The notes: generated by a model from the sequence alone, not told the origin. DNA of 64,000 bases from Nephrocerus scutellatus (GCA_947095585.1 OX352761.1:106668390-106732389); one strand, 5' to 3'; positions 46,310 to 59,270 are shown, counted from the first letter of the stretch. Program-made: numbers and translations.

Positions 46310-47160
46310 ACTATCCGCATAACATCTATCCTTAACGGCACCCTATAAAAGAATGTTCATTGGCGTCCAATAGCAGCTTCGCGCTGGCTAATTGATATCT
46401 CCAAAACGGCTGTTGTTTGGTTGGCAAATTTGGCGCAAAAGGATCGATTGTCAGCCAGCATGTGGTCCCATCGTGTTGAAACCAAAGGTCGTCCACATTC
46501 ATGGCGTCCATTTGAGACCAAGAGTTTGTCGGCATGGCTCTGTAATGGTCGCAATGGACGGTAACAGCGTTTTCAGCAGCGTTTTCCAGAAAAATGGGCC
46601 AATTATGCTACCACTCCATAAAACTGTAACTTTTGGTGGTTGCATTGGCTTATCTACGATTACATGTGGCTGTTCGGAACCCCAAATCTAGCAGTTCTGC
46701 TTGTTTACATAGCCCCCGAGGTGAAAATGCGCTTCGTCTGAAAAGATAATTTTTCGACGTCATTATCAAGCTGGTCTATGGACCACGCAAAAACAGATAT
46801 CGAAGCGCTTTCAACTCCTAAGTCATCTGGACCTTGTAGGCGAATAATCCCAGGTCTTTGTGCAGTATTTTGCTCAGGCTGGTGCGACTAATGGCCAGTT
46901 GCTGTGATCGGTGTCGAGTTGAGGTCGATGGTTTCTATCCTACACTATGGGCCACGACCGCAATATGCTCGGGCGTACAACCTGTTCGATCTAGGGGGCC
47001 ATTTCTGCTTTTCTCATGAACTTTTTTCAACAATTTTACAACAGTTTTCAATATTTTGAAACGCTCTTTAAGCGAAAACTTGATTGTTTTGTGCCGCGGA
47101 ATATACGACTGGCGAGCTTTCAAAAATGCAAGCAAATCAGTAGATTGCTAACCCTTTAAA
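46310..47160 (-). mobile_element. Tc1-like transposon remnant
   Basis: The minus strand starts with a helix-turn-helix-like part: IPRHKTIKFSLKERFKILKT and HEKSRNGPLDRTGCTPEHIA. It continues SRTSLSKILHKDLGLFAYKV and, after gaps, AMNVDDLWFQHDGTTCW, the second catalytic Asp block of a widespread insect Tc1-like family. Stops and frameshifts occur. The same family is at 55080-55745. Confidence 0.82.
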
Positions 47161-48290
47161 AAATGAAACTTTTGTCTGGTTGCGATTACCTTAAAGACTG
47201 TTCATCCGATATAGCTGAAACTTTGGGTCATGTTTGGGACGGTTGAGGTGGATGTATGAAGGGGGTTAGTTTGGTGATGATGTTTGGGGGGGGGGGGGGG
47301 GTTTGACGTGGTAGGTGGCTAGGTATATTCTGGTATAAATATGAGATTGACTCCAATACCGTGCATTTGATTGATAGTGGTGATATATGTGAGGGGGGAG
47401 TGGGCTCATGGTGTCTTTAGGTAGGTCTTGGAGTGGGTCTAGCAGAGTATTGTAAACTAGCCGAGAATAGTTTTGAGTTATAAACTACCAACGATCAACT
47501 AGTTTGCCCGTGTGTCAAGGATATTACGAATTTGTTGTCTATAAATTTCCTTTTAAATGGAGGGAACTACTGATACTGATAGAATAAGAGATTGATTGAT
47601 GAGAGACCAGAGAGATTTCTCTTGTCGTATTGTGCGGCATCCTACACCCTTAAATGGTTGCCGTCCCACTAAAGTAGGGTTTTTTCTCTTGTCCCCTACC
47701 TCGGACTTCTTCAACATTTTCAAGTAAGCAGATCTTTCGGTGGCATGCACGTCTGCTTGGCCCATCTACCCCTGCATCAGTACCTTAGTACCTTTGATCC
47801 ATCCGTATACCACTTAATGGCTCCCGATTTAATTTGGTGCTTAACCGGACTTAAGCTTTCGAACCATGTGATAACATGGCAAGGCTGCTTTTGGAATCAA
47901 CCTGGCAAGTGAATCCAATTTTCTTGGCGTCCGTGCTTTCTACTCATTCTACTGCTACTTTCTGGTATAAATATCATGGCGTCTATTCAGTGCCTTTTCG
48001 GAGGTCTTCAATGCCAAAGAAGTTTGGTAAAGTGGTTTGTACGACTTGGGTTGAATGCAATCTCTCTTCACGACCTTTGGTATAAATACTTGTACCACCA
48101 AAGCCATTATCCGGTTCAAATTGGTATGCACTAGAGCGCTAGGCTGCTTCTAAATACTCTTATGAGGTAGAGAAGGAGGTTTTTTAATCCAGCTAGCATA
48201 GCGGACAGTATGGTTCCATCCACACCTGTCCCATCTACTGGGCTATTGCTGTAGTTGTCAATATGTGTCACAACGTTTGGGCCCGTGTCA
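47161..48290. other. Unassigned DNA with a G16 tract
   Basis: The G-rich stretch 47250-47300 ends in a run of 16 G (47286-47301). The rest (47540-48260) may be old LINE DNA; no domain could be read. Confidence 0.4.
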
Positions 48291-49560
48291 AATGTTCAAC
48301 TGGAACAAATAACATTTTGCCCATAATTTGGTAAAAGATAAAATAAATTATTTTTGTTGTTAATGTAAATTTGCAATTCAACAACTCTTCGTTGTGGCTC
48401 ATTACTTTGGCTTTGTGGCAGATTTCTTTTGCAGTTTTTCTCGCTTGCATAATGCTTGTCTTCCTCGCCGTATATATGTACATTGAGAAGACGCGTTGTT
48501 TTTCTTTTGTTGATGTGCTACATGCTGTGGGGGATATTCATTTCTGTTGATCAGCCGCCGTCGTTCGGTCGGTCGGTTCGTTATGGTGTTGGCTGTATAG
48601 GCGGAAAATCGATATCTAAACAGAAGGCTATCTTCGCCTCCTTGCTTCGCTACGCGGTATCGAATATATTGTAAGGGGTTAAATTACTGCCGCAGCAAAT
48701 GCATCGTGTGCATATGTACCAACTGTACATGTGCAGTTTTTTAAATGCACTATCGTCGGCAGCGTGGTTTCATGTTTCCATCACGTTGGAGGGAGGCATA
48801 CATTTGCTCATCTCGCATCAATAGTGCTGCGAATTGCGAACGTTTTACTTGAGCAGCACAACATGCTGTTCGATCGTTACACCATCATCACCCCACACCA
48901 TGGCACCAGAAACGATAAAAAATCCAAATTTCAAGCAAAAATTAAAAAGGAAAGAGTAAGTACGAGTAAGCCGGGCACCTACTGAGCGTGTTGCCCTGCT
49001 GCCCGCCCGATATGTTGTTAGGTTGTGTGGTTGTGTGGATGATGCTACCGTGTGCAATGCCCGTTTATTTATTTATTTTTTGGTTATTTAGTATACGAGT
49101 TACTCACTACGTATCACATACTCGTAAATCCACTTTTGGAGCTACACAAGAACAAAACCAAAGCCAAACCAGCACAAACCAATGAGGTGAGACGTTAAAC
49201 GCACAATTATTGCATTGCATGAAGGTTTAGCGTTGCGTTGTGTTGCCAAGCGCATTAATTTTTTTTTATACGTCCGTGAAGTGTGAGAAATGCGCTTAAA
49301 ATGCGTACATGATGCATACGTGCATTTCATACGGCTGAGCGATACTTATTTTACGACCTTTTGGTGCGTTGATGTTATGCGAATAATTGTCGGAGAAATT
49401 TTTTGTTTAAAATCGAAGGGCTTGCCGCTTCTTGCACCGATTTGATTACTTTGTAGTTTTCTCCACCATCTTAGATGTAATTTGAGATGTCAAAAGGTAT
49501 AATATGGGCACATAAATTTCCCTAATTATCTTCTTTAAAGGAATTTACACTGATATGCCA
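48291..49560. other. Unique-looking DNA
   Basis: GT-rich and GTCGGTCGGTCGG words (48565-48580) are present. No transposon or gene is supported. Confidence 0.4.
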
Positions 49561-49759
49561 AAACGAGGTTTCTTCAAACCTGCCGGGCTAACAATCTTCC
49601 CATGTTAGGGATTTGCTATAGTCTGTCTCTTCTTCTGTTTGTGTCTTTAACTCTATGGGCTGGTAGAGTCTTTTTTGTTATCAGCATACAGAAATCTGCT
49701 GGGCTAAATGATGGTATTTCCAAATAGTTCTGAACATGTGTCCTTCAACGGCGGATAAA

Positions 49760-49880
49760 CTATTACATGAGCTTTTATTATATAAACAGCCCTTATCCAG
49801 TCTAGGTTCAAAAGATATGCTTACAGGCACTCTCGTACCGACCCAACCATATTCCTTGGTTAGAGTGCTGGGCTTTACCA
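49760..49880. repeat. About 105-bp repeat, copy 1
   Basis: ATTATATAAACAGCCCTTAT, CAGTCTAGGTTCAAAA, CTCGTACCGACCCAACCATA. Copies 2 and 3 are at 50630-50790 and 51030-51150. Confidence 0.8.
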
Positions 49881-50630
49881 CGGCATGTTAAATAAGGGCC
49901 GCTGTTACTTAGAGTATGGTCGCGATGAGCAATGTCTTCCTACTTTGCGACCCGAAGTGGGCTACTGGTACTTAGAATAACCTTATAAGTGACTCTTCGT
50001 ATTTAGTCGTTCATTTCGTACAATACAGGTTTGTGATTAGGACAGAGGGAATAGTTTATATTCCAAACGGCCTACGATAGCACGGTATCCTAGTGACAAA
50101 TGATAGGGGTCGAAGTTTCGGACGATGTGCTGCCAAGGCTGTAGCGTACCTACGCCCAGGCACTCATACTGAACGAACTGAGTCCCTTGATGTCAGACCT
50201 TACCAAGTTCGCGTTGCTACCGCCGGAGTTGTCCGTGTCCACAGACAATAAGGCCGACCGTAAGGTTGACCGATCTGAGGACAACTGTGATTGAGGACCC
50301 ACCCACGTTCCGGGGATGCAACGCGGGGACCGTCGTTTACTACCCGTATGCGGGTAGAGCATTGTATTGGTAACATCGGAGACGTCCCTGGTGTTACCAA
50401 TTATGGTAAATCAGTGGACCTAGCTGATGTTACCAATACGGTAGTTGCTCTCCGAGGAGTTGCGCATCGTGCAGTCATCCATTAAACCGGCATGGGTGTA
50501 AGATAAGCTCAACTCTTACCAGTGAGTTACTGGTACATCTAATGATGATCGCCAATTGTCGTACAATTCGTGTCCGAAGAGGACCGTGAAAATATGCCCT
50601 CAGTTGGCGGTGTTCACGTTAATCCAAGAC
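49881..50630. other. Nothing recognised
   Basis: Open frames at 50150-50485 overlap on both strands without domain content. Confidence 0.35.
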
Positions 50631-50790
50631 ATTTCGAACCAACCATATACACTTAGTCCATCTAATAAGAGGCTTTTTTTTAATTATATAAACAACCCTT
50701 ATCCACAGTCTAGTTCCAAAACTAAGTACAGGTTCTTTCGTACCGACCCTTCCATATACACTTCGGTCCACCAATATAGAAGCTTTTTTA
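50630..50790. repeat. About 105-bp repeat, copies 2a/2b
   Basis: A partial end (CCAACCATATACACTTAGTC) is followed at once by a fuller copy (AATTATATAAACAACCCTTA, TCGTACCGACCCTTCCATAT). This suggests an originally tandem arrangement. Confidence 0.75.
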
Positions 50791-50864
50791 AATTATTTAT
50801 TTATTTTTAAACCCTAAAAGATTCATTGAAACCGATGACAACGCTTTTTATTAAATTAAATTCG

Positions 50865-51030
50865 GGCCCCTCGGGCCTCAGGGTCGAGGTCTCCCATACA
50901 AATATTTTACAAAATTTACCTGATTTTCTTCAAATTTTATATAGATGTGTATCTCCGATGGACATCACTTTTTGCCCTATACAAATTTTTAAAAAAAATT
51001 AACCCGAGTTTCTTCAAAATTTAAACACCT
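50865..51030 (+). repeat. Tandem-unit repeat family, about 1.5 units
   Basis: GGGCCCCTCGGGCCTCAGGG, TGATTTTCTTCAAATTTTA, TGTGTATCTCCGATGGACAT. It sits between two copies of the 105-bp repeat. Confidence 0.8.
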
Positions 51031-51150
51031 GTTGTTTTTTAAATTATATAACACCCCTTAATTCAGTCTATGTTCAAAAAAATGCTTAGAAGGTCTCGTA
51101 CCGACCAAACCATATACACTTCGGTCTATCTAAATAATGGCTTTTTTTAA
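51030..51150. repeat. About 105-bp repeat, copy 3
   Basis: AAATTATATAACACCCCTTA, TCTCGTACCGACCAAACCAT, ACACTTCGGTCTATCTAAAT. Confidence 0.8.
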
Positions 51151-52440
51151 TTAGTCCGTCCAGCGCAGTCCAGATGTTTGAGTTGAGATGGAAGAGTCCA
51201 ACGAATTTCACCATTTCCAGTAGATAAAGCTGCGAGAAGCAAATCGCTAATCACAAAAAAAAAAGTATCGGCGATAGAATGCAACCTTGTCGTACCCCAC
51301 TAAGGATCTCGAATTCCTCTAACAGCTTTCCTCTATGCAGTACATGATATTTAGAGGCATCATAGGTTGCTTTAATAATAGCTATTAGTTTATTGGGTAT
51401 ACCCCTCCTGCGCAAGCAAGCCAGATAAACTGTCTGTTGACACTGTCAAACGACTTCTCAAACTCGATGAACAGCAAGTGTAGTGATGACCGGAATTCAA
51501 CGCACTTTTCGCACTTTTCAATAATGATCCGCAGGGTGTTGTTGTGGTCGACACAGGAGGATCCGGTCCGGAAACCTGCTTGTTCATCATCGAGTGTATT
51601 TTCCAGATGTTCCTTAATTCGCTCAAATACTACTTTGGCTGTTACCTTTTCAACTGCAGGAAGAACGCAAATGCCTCTCCAGTTTTCGCACTCCATAAGA
51701 CTATCTTTTTTAGGAAGCTTGACAATCGTTACATTCTTTCACTCGTCGGGGAAACTTTCTGGCTCCCAAGCAAGGGAATAAAAAAGCTCTGCTAATGTCG
51801 TTGGAGCGGGAGTTGAGGTGCGAATTCAGGAAATTGCTACTTCCATCAGCTCCGTTTGATTTGGGTGCATATCGTTGGCGAATACACTGTTAAGGAACAG
51901 AAAAATGCTTCTCCCATCGCTTGAGCATCACGCCTCATCTCAAACGAGTACGACACCATCTAGGCCTTTCACCGGATATTGGCTAGAGCGGTGACCACCT
52001 GTCAGCTCTTTGGTTATTCTGTAGACGGTTCTGCTATCGCATTCCTCTGCTTCTGAGGCCAGGTTGTTAATATAATTACGTTTGTCACGTCTTACACTAC
52101 GCTGCACTTCTCTCATTATCCTTCGATACAGGGACTCTAGCTCGATCCTAGCTGCTTCTGGGGTATCTGCAATACGAGCTTTAAGTAGCTTACGTTCTTC
52201 AATCCGCCTACAGGTATCATCGGAAGTCACGTGCTGTGCCTTGCCTGGCTTCTACCAACAATACTTTCCGCTTCAGATGTGAAAACATTTTTCAGAACTT
52301 TCCAATGTTCTTGGATGGTTGTCGGCATTGAGCTGCCGATTGCTTCCACTCCTTGCGATAAATGATCCCTTAATTGTTGGCGTATTGAGGGGATCTTTAG
52401 CCGGATCCTCAAACTTTACTTTCAGTGATTCTCAGACTTT
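51150..52440 (-). mobile_element. Decayed LINE RT (S-C-V-D-H family)
   Basis: From the right, a basic linker region (52230-51940: EERKLLKARIADTPEAARIE, then RSVRRDKRNYINNLASEAEE) precedes the RT. The RT reads NWRGICVLPAVEKVTAKVVF, AGFRTGSSCVDHNNTLRIII and LHLLFIEFEKSFDSVNRQ (motif A). The 3' side ends near 51200 with wording that gives L-S-G-V-R-Q-G-C. Stops separate the blocks. Confidence 0.87.
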
Positions 52441-53179
52441 TCGTACAGTGCTTCACAAACTTTTAAATAAATAGTTAATTGCATTGCATTAAATAATACA
52501 AACTAGGGGCCAGTTTATTCGTATAACAGGCTTGTATGTATGTATGTATGTTGTATGTTCATAATCATTTCGAGTGTTTGCTTTTAATTTGACTGATTTT
52601 ACCATCGCATCGCATACGCAGGACATTGACCTACGCCGACTACGCAGACTTGCGATGAACACCGACACCCAATATATAGAGCCCATCTCACACACACACT
52701 ACACAAAACAGCTCAACTCAAGGCGCAATAATGAAATAATTATGCGCCCATGTTCATGCAAGCAAACGAATTAAACGAGCGACGGCGACATCGAGGATGA
52801 CGACTACGCTTTGTGGAATTAGAGCAGAAATCTCGACGTTTGTTTGTTTGATGTTTGTACGTAGGTACTACGCCTCGTCCATTGTACACGTGCGACGATG
52901 CACCGATCGATAGATGGCCTCTGGACTGATTTATGTGATGGTTGGAGGAGGGAGCAATGTGGTAGTTATGCAATGAGGATGTACCTCCTAAACTTAATAT
53001 AATTCGGAATCCGTATGTGGTTGTCACGTTGGCAGCAGCATTTGTCGCTAAATTAAGATAGTAGAGCGCGAATTTAAAGTTGTATTGGGTGTCTTTTTTT
53101 TTTGTTTACATAGAACTGATAGGTTAACTATCAAACAAGATGTCATACTGCGCTCACCAATTGATATTTGTTATCAGTT
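52441..53179. other. Unique-looking DNA
   Basis: A (TATG)n patch is at 52532-52552. No gene is supported. Confidence 0.4.
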
Positions 53180-55078
53180 TACTATGGCAATACTGTCATT
53201 AGTACTGCTGACTCCATCTTAGGCAGAAGTCGTAGACTGGTTCGATGACGAATGGAAGCTAGCGACCGAACGTAAGAATGAATGTTGCGTACCGAGCAAT
53301 ACAACAATCTCATAGAACGCGAGCACGCGAAGATGAATATAAAGAGCTCAGAAGATATGAAAAAACAGGTCACCGGCGAGAAGAATCTCGTCCGACGTCC
53401 GTGAACTAGAACAGTACAGAGAGCGAGGACCGCACCAGGCGCGAAAATTCTACCAAAGAGTCCGCGGTATGAGGCAATATACACCGCGTTGCACATACTG
53501 CAATGGCAAAGAGGGTAATCTGATCGCCGAATTTAAAGGCATCTAAGAGCGATGGGAAGAGCACTTTTATGAGTTGCTAAATGGCCACTTAATGGAGGAA
53601 TTGGAGGCTCCACCAATGACCGAAGATCATACTATGCTGCCGCCACCAAGCATAGACGAAGTTAGCAGAGCGATAAATCGGCTCAAAAATAATAAGGCCC
53701 CGGGATCTTATGGTATCACAGCGGAGCTGATTAAAACAGGAGGCCCCGCAATACACCAAGCAATTCATGAACTAATAGTGCACGTATGGGAGGAAGAAGC
53801 GATGCAAGAAGACTGGTGAAGAGGAATCCTGTCCCCATACATAAGAAAGGATATATCAGAACCCGCAGCAAGTAATATGGTATAACGTTGTTGAGTACCG
53901 CGTATAAGATTTTCGCCTTTATCCTTCAAAACAGGATAGCCCCATACGCTAAAATCATCATTGTTCCATACCAGTGCGGGTTCATCCCAGGCAAATCAAC
54001 AACTGATCAGATTTACATCCTTAGGCAGGTGATGGAGAAATGTCTAGAGTTTCAAAACTCACTACACCATCTTTTTATAGACTTTAAAGCCGCCTAGATA
54101 GCATAGCCAGAGTAGAACTTTATAAAGCCATGAGAGAATTCGACATCCTAACTAAACTGATACGACTATGTAGGTTCACCATGACTAATGTTATAAGCCA
54201 AGTAAAAATATCCGGATCATTATCAAGCCCATTCAATATCTATAACGGGCTCCGACAAGGGGATGGACTGGCCTGCGTCCTTTTCAACCTGGCGTTAGAG
54301 GAAGTGATACTCTGGCTTAACAGCGAGAGGAACAACAAGAAAACAATGTAAGTCCATTCAGATACTGGCTTACGCAGGCGATATTGACATCGTTGGTAAA
54401 AACCGAAGAGCTGTACAGATCGAGCAGGCGGCACGAAATCTGGGGCTGCACATAAATGAGAGTAAAACAAAGTACATGGTGGCCACGTATGTGAGTAGAA
54501 GATCCAACATTGGTCACTCAATTCAAATAGTGGAGCGCGAGTTTGAAGTTTAACTATCTCAGGTCAACTGTAGCAGCCGATAACAGCATGGAACCAGAAA
54601 TACGCGCACGGTTGCTTAAAGCCAACAAAGCCTACTATAGTATGCCAGGACTTTTCAAATCCAGGAATTTAACCATGACATATAATCTGCTGATATATAA
54701 TACAATGGTCATACAGGTACTTTCATATGGATCCGAGACTTGGGTGCTTAGCAAAATCCATTCTGACCTCGTAGCCGCGTTCGAGATAAAAGTCTTACTG
54801 AGAATTGTTGGCCCCGTATGTGAGGAAGGACGATTCCGGAGACTCAAAAATGATGTGATTTACGAGCGTAACCGCGATGTCGACATCGTGAGGAGAATTT
54901 AGCTCGGTAGGCTCCGGTGCGCAGGACACCTAGCTCGCATGAGCATAGAGGATCCTGCTCGGAAAGTCCTTTGCGGTAGGATTTATGAAACGCGACAGCG
55001 AGGCCGGCCAAGCTTACGCTGGAAGAAAACGCCAATCCATACCAACTGGATGACATGGGCCCGAAATAGGAATTGGGG
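53180..55078 (+). mobile_element. RTE-like LINE: linker, RT and C-terminus (best-preserved copy)
   Basis: The linker (53220-53560) reads DWFDDEWKLATERKN-like and ARKFYQRVRGMRQYTPRCTY. The RT begins at 53574: PPPSIDEVSRAINRLKNNKA, then motif 2 wording and CGFIPGKSTTDQIYILRQ. LHHLFIDFKAA (motif A) is at 54065 and LRQGDGLACVLFNLALEEV (motif B) at 54250. LAYAGDIDIVG replaces the A-D-D box at 54370. LGLHINESKTKYMVA and GSETWVLSKIHSDLVAAFE follow, then CAGHLARMS and DPARKVLCGRIYETRQRGRP to 55020. Only a handful of stops or indels interrupt it. Confidence 0.9.
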
Positions 55079-55079
55079 T

Positions 55080-55745
55080 TCTCTCCGTTCACTATGTGGA
55101 AAATTTTGTGCAAAGATTTTGGACTACAACCGCAAAACAACCAACATTGTTCATTGATCATTTCGAATTCGTTCTTTCGCCGATTTGGCTCTAGAGAAGT
55201 TGGAAACGGACCCGTTGTTTTATCCCAAATTTGTGTTCAGCAATAAGGCTTATTTTTGGTTCAATAATAAACAAAATTGTCACATATGGGGTGAGACTAA
55301 TCCACAACAGACCCTACAGACTCCATAAATTCAGAAAAATGCACCGTTTTGTGCGGGTTTCACGATGGTGAATGACCTTATTTCTTCAAAAATTAGGTCG
55401 GAGTTCGCGTTTAGAGTCTATGGAGATCGTTATCGCACTGTGTTCAATAATTTCTTGTTTGAAAATTTGGAAGATATTGATCCTGACGAGATGTGGTTTC
55501 AATAGTATGGCGCTACGTGCCATACGCCGACGGCAACCATCGACTATTGAAATCAAAATTTTGCGATTAGTTGATTTCAAAAAATTGGACCTTTCAATTA
55601 GCCTCCGAGGTCGTGTGCTTTGACACCCTCGATTATTTCTTGTGGGGCCACGTGAAGCCACTGGTTAATGCTGATAAACCAGCAACAATTGACAGCTTGG
55701 AAGCCAATAATAATAATATTCTGCGCAAAAGACCGTTGCGTTCAA
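55080..55745 (+). mobile_element. Tc1-like transposon remnant
   Basis: The frame gives LEKLETDPLFYPKFVFSNKA, YFWFNNKQNCHIWGETNPQQ, YGDRYRTVFNNFLFENLEDI and DPDEMWFQ, a stop, then YGATCHTPTATID. FDTLDYFLWGHVKPLVNADK follows near 55620. These are the three catalytic regions in order. The block around the first Asp reads SNKA instead of SDEA. It lies directly behind the RTE-like copy. Confidence 0.88.
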
Positions 55746-55930
55746 AGGCCTAGCTTCTCGCGATCGTTTGTGTTGTGCATGTATATTTTTGCACACAAAT
55801 AGAAGGGACCTACAATTTAATGCGACAGGTGGGACACCGTGAAAATACTTTTGGTGTTACTGGGATTCAAACAACGAACCTTCTACTCAGAAACAATGCA
55901 CTTATCCACTGAGCCAAAGCACCGAGCATA
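55746..55930 (-). mobile_element. tRNA-derived SINE copy
   Basis: The minus strand reads GGTGCTTTGGCTCAGTGG, GTGCATTGTTTCTGAGTAG, GGTTCGTTGTTTGAATCC and AACACC. The body has CACGGTGTCCCACCTGTCGC and then CATGCACAACACAAACG and TCGCGAGAAGCTAG. It is shorter in the body than the 32929 copy. Confidence 0.82.
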
Positions 55931-57620
55931 CATTGCTTAAAGCCAACAGAGCCTTCTTTATAGCTCTTTCGATTTGCTGGGTCTCTCTCGTGATTTTGGT
56001 TTGGTGTTCTATTTGCAATCTGTACCTGGGGTACGCTTTGGCGTTTTATTTGCAAGGTTTTGTAGCCAACACTGTAACTTTTCTACCCGTCGGCAATCGA
56101 CGGGTAAGGTTTCGTTTACTCAGCAAGATGGCGAAGAGAGAGCAAGCAGACTAATTTCCCAGTTTGTTGTTGGCGAAGAGAGAGCAAGCAGACTAATTTC
56201 TTAGTTTGTCGTTCTTGATAAATTTGGTTTCGGTTTGACGTTCTATTTGCAAAGCATTCACCACGAAAACCATGTCATTTTGGTAGCTTATCCGTGGGTA
56301 TGGTTTCGGGTATGGCTTTACGTAATCGAAAGAGGCATTAGTCTGTCAGGAATTTAACCATAAATCCACGCTGCGGTTGTATAAGAAAACGATTATATCT
56401 TTACTAACAAATGAACCCGAGACTTTAGTTCTTTCTAATTGGGAAACGTATGATTTTTCAATTCGTTTAATTTACTTTTTTTGAAATAGTTCAAGCTCGG
56501 AGTGTCAAAACAAATTTAAAAAAATCACTACAGTATTACCCGGGGCACTGTACGACTGTAGACAGTGAACTAATCAAAGAATTAGCAAACTCTCGTTCCC
56601 CTCACCTCATACACTCATCGTGTGATTTTGAGTATAGAACGTTTTTTTTTAATTGCAACTTTCCATGCTTGATGGAATTAGGCGCAAATCGCAATGCCCC
56701 TCATCATGTGCATCAGAAAACACCAAGCGCAAAAATGCGGCCCCCATTATCAGCAAATCACACATACATTGTAAATGAACTCATACTAAGTATGTGCATA
56801 TAAGCCTTATACGTATATATGCATCACCCGGTTGCCCCAGCGGTCTGGTGTCTGGCTGTACTTCTCGTATCTGAACAGCACAGCTTAAGTCGCCTCAATC
56901 CGTTTTAAGCACAGCAAAAATCAACGGCGCGATTCGCGACGATGGCAAAGATGATGAAAGATGAATATGAATACAAATGCAAACGAACGATAACGGCGAG
57001 CGAAAAAAAAAACAAACAAAAAACTCGTAAGCCGACTGCATAACCGCCAAGATGATTCTAAAGTTTTGGCGGGAAAATGCAACTGCATGATGCGTGCATC
57101 CGTTGCGTGTGCAATTGATGCGTTTTCAACGGATGTGCATCTTATGGCGAGAACGAGTTAGTATGCATGTATGCGTATCTGCATATTTGGCTGCAAATTA
57201 TGTACATAACATAAACTTATATAACAACAAACAACCTACTTCCACCGTTTGTTTGTTTGCAAGCAAAAAACCGTCAAACAAAGGGAAATTGCAATGCAAT
57301 GCAATGGAATAATAAATTAATGCTAAGCAGTTGTTGTTGTTGTTGTTTCTGTTATTGGGTCAGTAAGAGTTATACAGCTGAAGCTATTAAATTTAAACGA
57401 CGCTTAATTGAACGTTTTCGTGCGTTTCAGAATGCAGGAAAGGGAATGAATGTTTCTGTGTATGGGTGTGTGTGTGTGTTTGTAGATGAGATGTATTTAT
57501 GACATCGTAAAGGTTATAACCACTTATATAAGTTATAATGCACCCAAAGGAGTTCTGTGAACCGTCATCCTTTAGAAAGCTACGGGTAATAATAACATAC
57601 ATCTACACGGCTCAGAGCTA
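55931..57620. other. Unique-looking DNA with a short tandem duplication
   Basis: A 43-bp segment repeats at 56117-56203 (GGCGAAGAGAGAGCAAGCAG, CTAATTTC, AGTTTGT). A (TTG)n lies at 57331-57346 and a (GTGT)n at 57467-57480. No gene is supported. Confidence 0.4.
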
Positions 57621-57689
57621 GGGGCCGGATTCTGCAAGCGTGAGTTTTACTGAGTACCCGAAAAACATAATCGGGTCGCAGTAAAATTC

Positions 57690-58810
57690 AAGCCCCTGAA
57701 TAATGAAATGCTTGTATATACCGAGCGATCGTTCAAGTCCGCTATTGAAGAGATTCCTTCCAAACTTATATTGTAAGGTTGGCGCGAGGCCAATAACCTC
57801 GGCTGTAAACAAAACTCCATTACGGAACACCAAATCAGCTTTGGCTAAACGATTTAAGGAATTGTCTCATAGAACGTACGCTCCCTGTATAGAGATCGAG
57901 CTGCACAGTAGCTTACCAATACCCTGTCCAAATTCAATGCTGACATAACAGCAATCCTGCAGATGCAGTCGATGCGAAATAGGGTCTTAAAAAATCGGAA
58001 TATGGCATATCCTACAGCTGTCATGCTAGACATCATATGCTCGCGGTGGGCTCTCATGTCAGCAAAAGAATGAAACCCACCGTTATCGGCTTTAAAGCAG
58101 TAAATGAACGGCTATGCACCCTTTGCGTGTGGAGCAGATTTAAGAACAAAGTCTCAAAAACGTTCACGCACATACAGAGGATACCCTAGATGACGAAAAA
58201 GAAGAATTATTTGAATTGGTCGAACGGGAGCTCCATAAAAATTATTCTGGGGGATATGAACGCCAAAATAGGATCGGGAGCCAGTATTCAAGCCGTACAT
58301 TGGCACCAACGAGTCACAGAGATGTCAGAAACCAATAATTTGTTCGATGTGTGCATAAGGTTTGCGCGTGAAAATATCCGCAAAGCCACCACCAGATAGA
58401 CCGCTGACACAACCCGAATGTAATGACAGTATGAACGTACCAAAGTGCCAACGTTGACTCGGATTACTATCTTTGTGGTATGGTGCTCCGAACGCGGATT
58501 GCATCATCACGGAAGACTACATCCGCGAATCTGATTGGAGTCAACACAGCTGCCCTTCTCAACAAACAGACCAGAGACAACTAAGGTCAAGCGATGAGAC
58601 TCGCCCTAAACGCAAGGAGTGTAAATTCTTGGGCTGAGATGTCGGGCGTACAAGATAAATAGACACGCCGTAAGAATATTGGTATAAGTACTGCTGACTC
58701 CATCTTAGGCAATAGTCGTATAGATCGGAACGACTGGTTCGATGACGAATGTAAGCTAACAATTGAACGCAAGAATGTTGCGTTCCGAGCAATGCAGCAA
58801 TCTCAGGCAT
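57690..58810 (+). mobile_element. RTE-like LINE 5' part and endonuclease
   Basis: 57765-57800 (GGTTGGCGCGAGGCCAATAA) matches 38690. The endonuclease frame pieces read SRHHMLAVGSHVSK, KPTVIGFKAVNERLCTLCV and SIKIILGDMNAKIGSGA near 58210-58275. Then come FARENIRKATT and the linker (near 58740, DWFDDECKLT). The RT is absent. Confidence 0.83.
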
Positions 58811-59270
58811 CAAGAGCCAAATGTGATGCAAATGCATTGATAAAGAATAGTTTCAGATATCAAGGTGGTCCTAGTCTTGGTACAAGTTCGACGGATTTCA
58901 ATTGATCTTTAATATTTGCTACCAAGCTGTGGTAAAGTCGAAAAGACGATGACGATACAGATACAGATGACAAAACTATTTCATTTGAAAACAAAACATC
59001 CCCTTGTTACATAATTCCTACAAAATCTAACTTCATCTGACTTCATGTAGAGCCTTCAAGTCTTCGTCAACAAGTGCTTAAAGCGGATACTGAAAAGGAC
59101 AATAGGACAACAGAGGACAGAGAGACAGAGTGGCGTCACTTGAAACCTCAGGCGAGAAATCGAGATCGTTGGCGGGCGTTTGTAGAAGCTTTATGCTCCC
59201 CCGCGGAGTAGAGGAAAGAAAGAAAGAAAGAAAGATGAAGGTCAATGTCGCTGCATAGCTCGTGAAGTTT
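58811..59270. other. Nothing recognised; (GAAA)n microsatellite
   Basis: (GAAA)n lies at 59213-59236. The rest is unassigned. Confidence 0.5.

Noticed and set aside
57618..57833. 71-residue minus frame that looks protein-like
   Set aside because: The plus strand here matches the 5' region of the RTE-like LINE at 38690-38740, so the minus frame is probably antisense chance.
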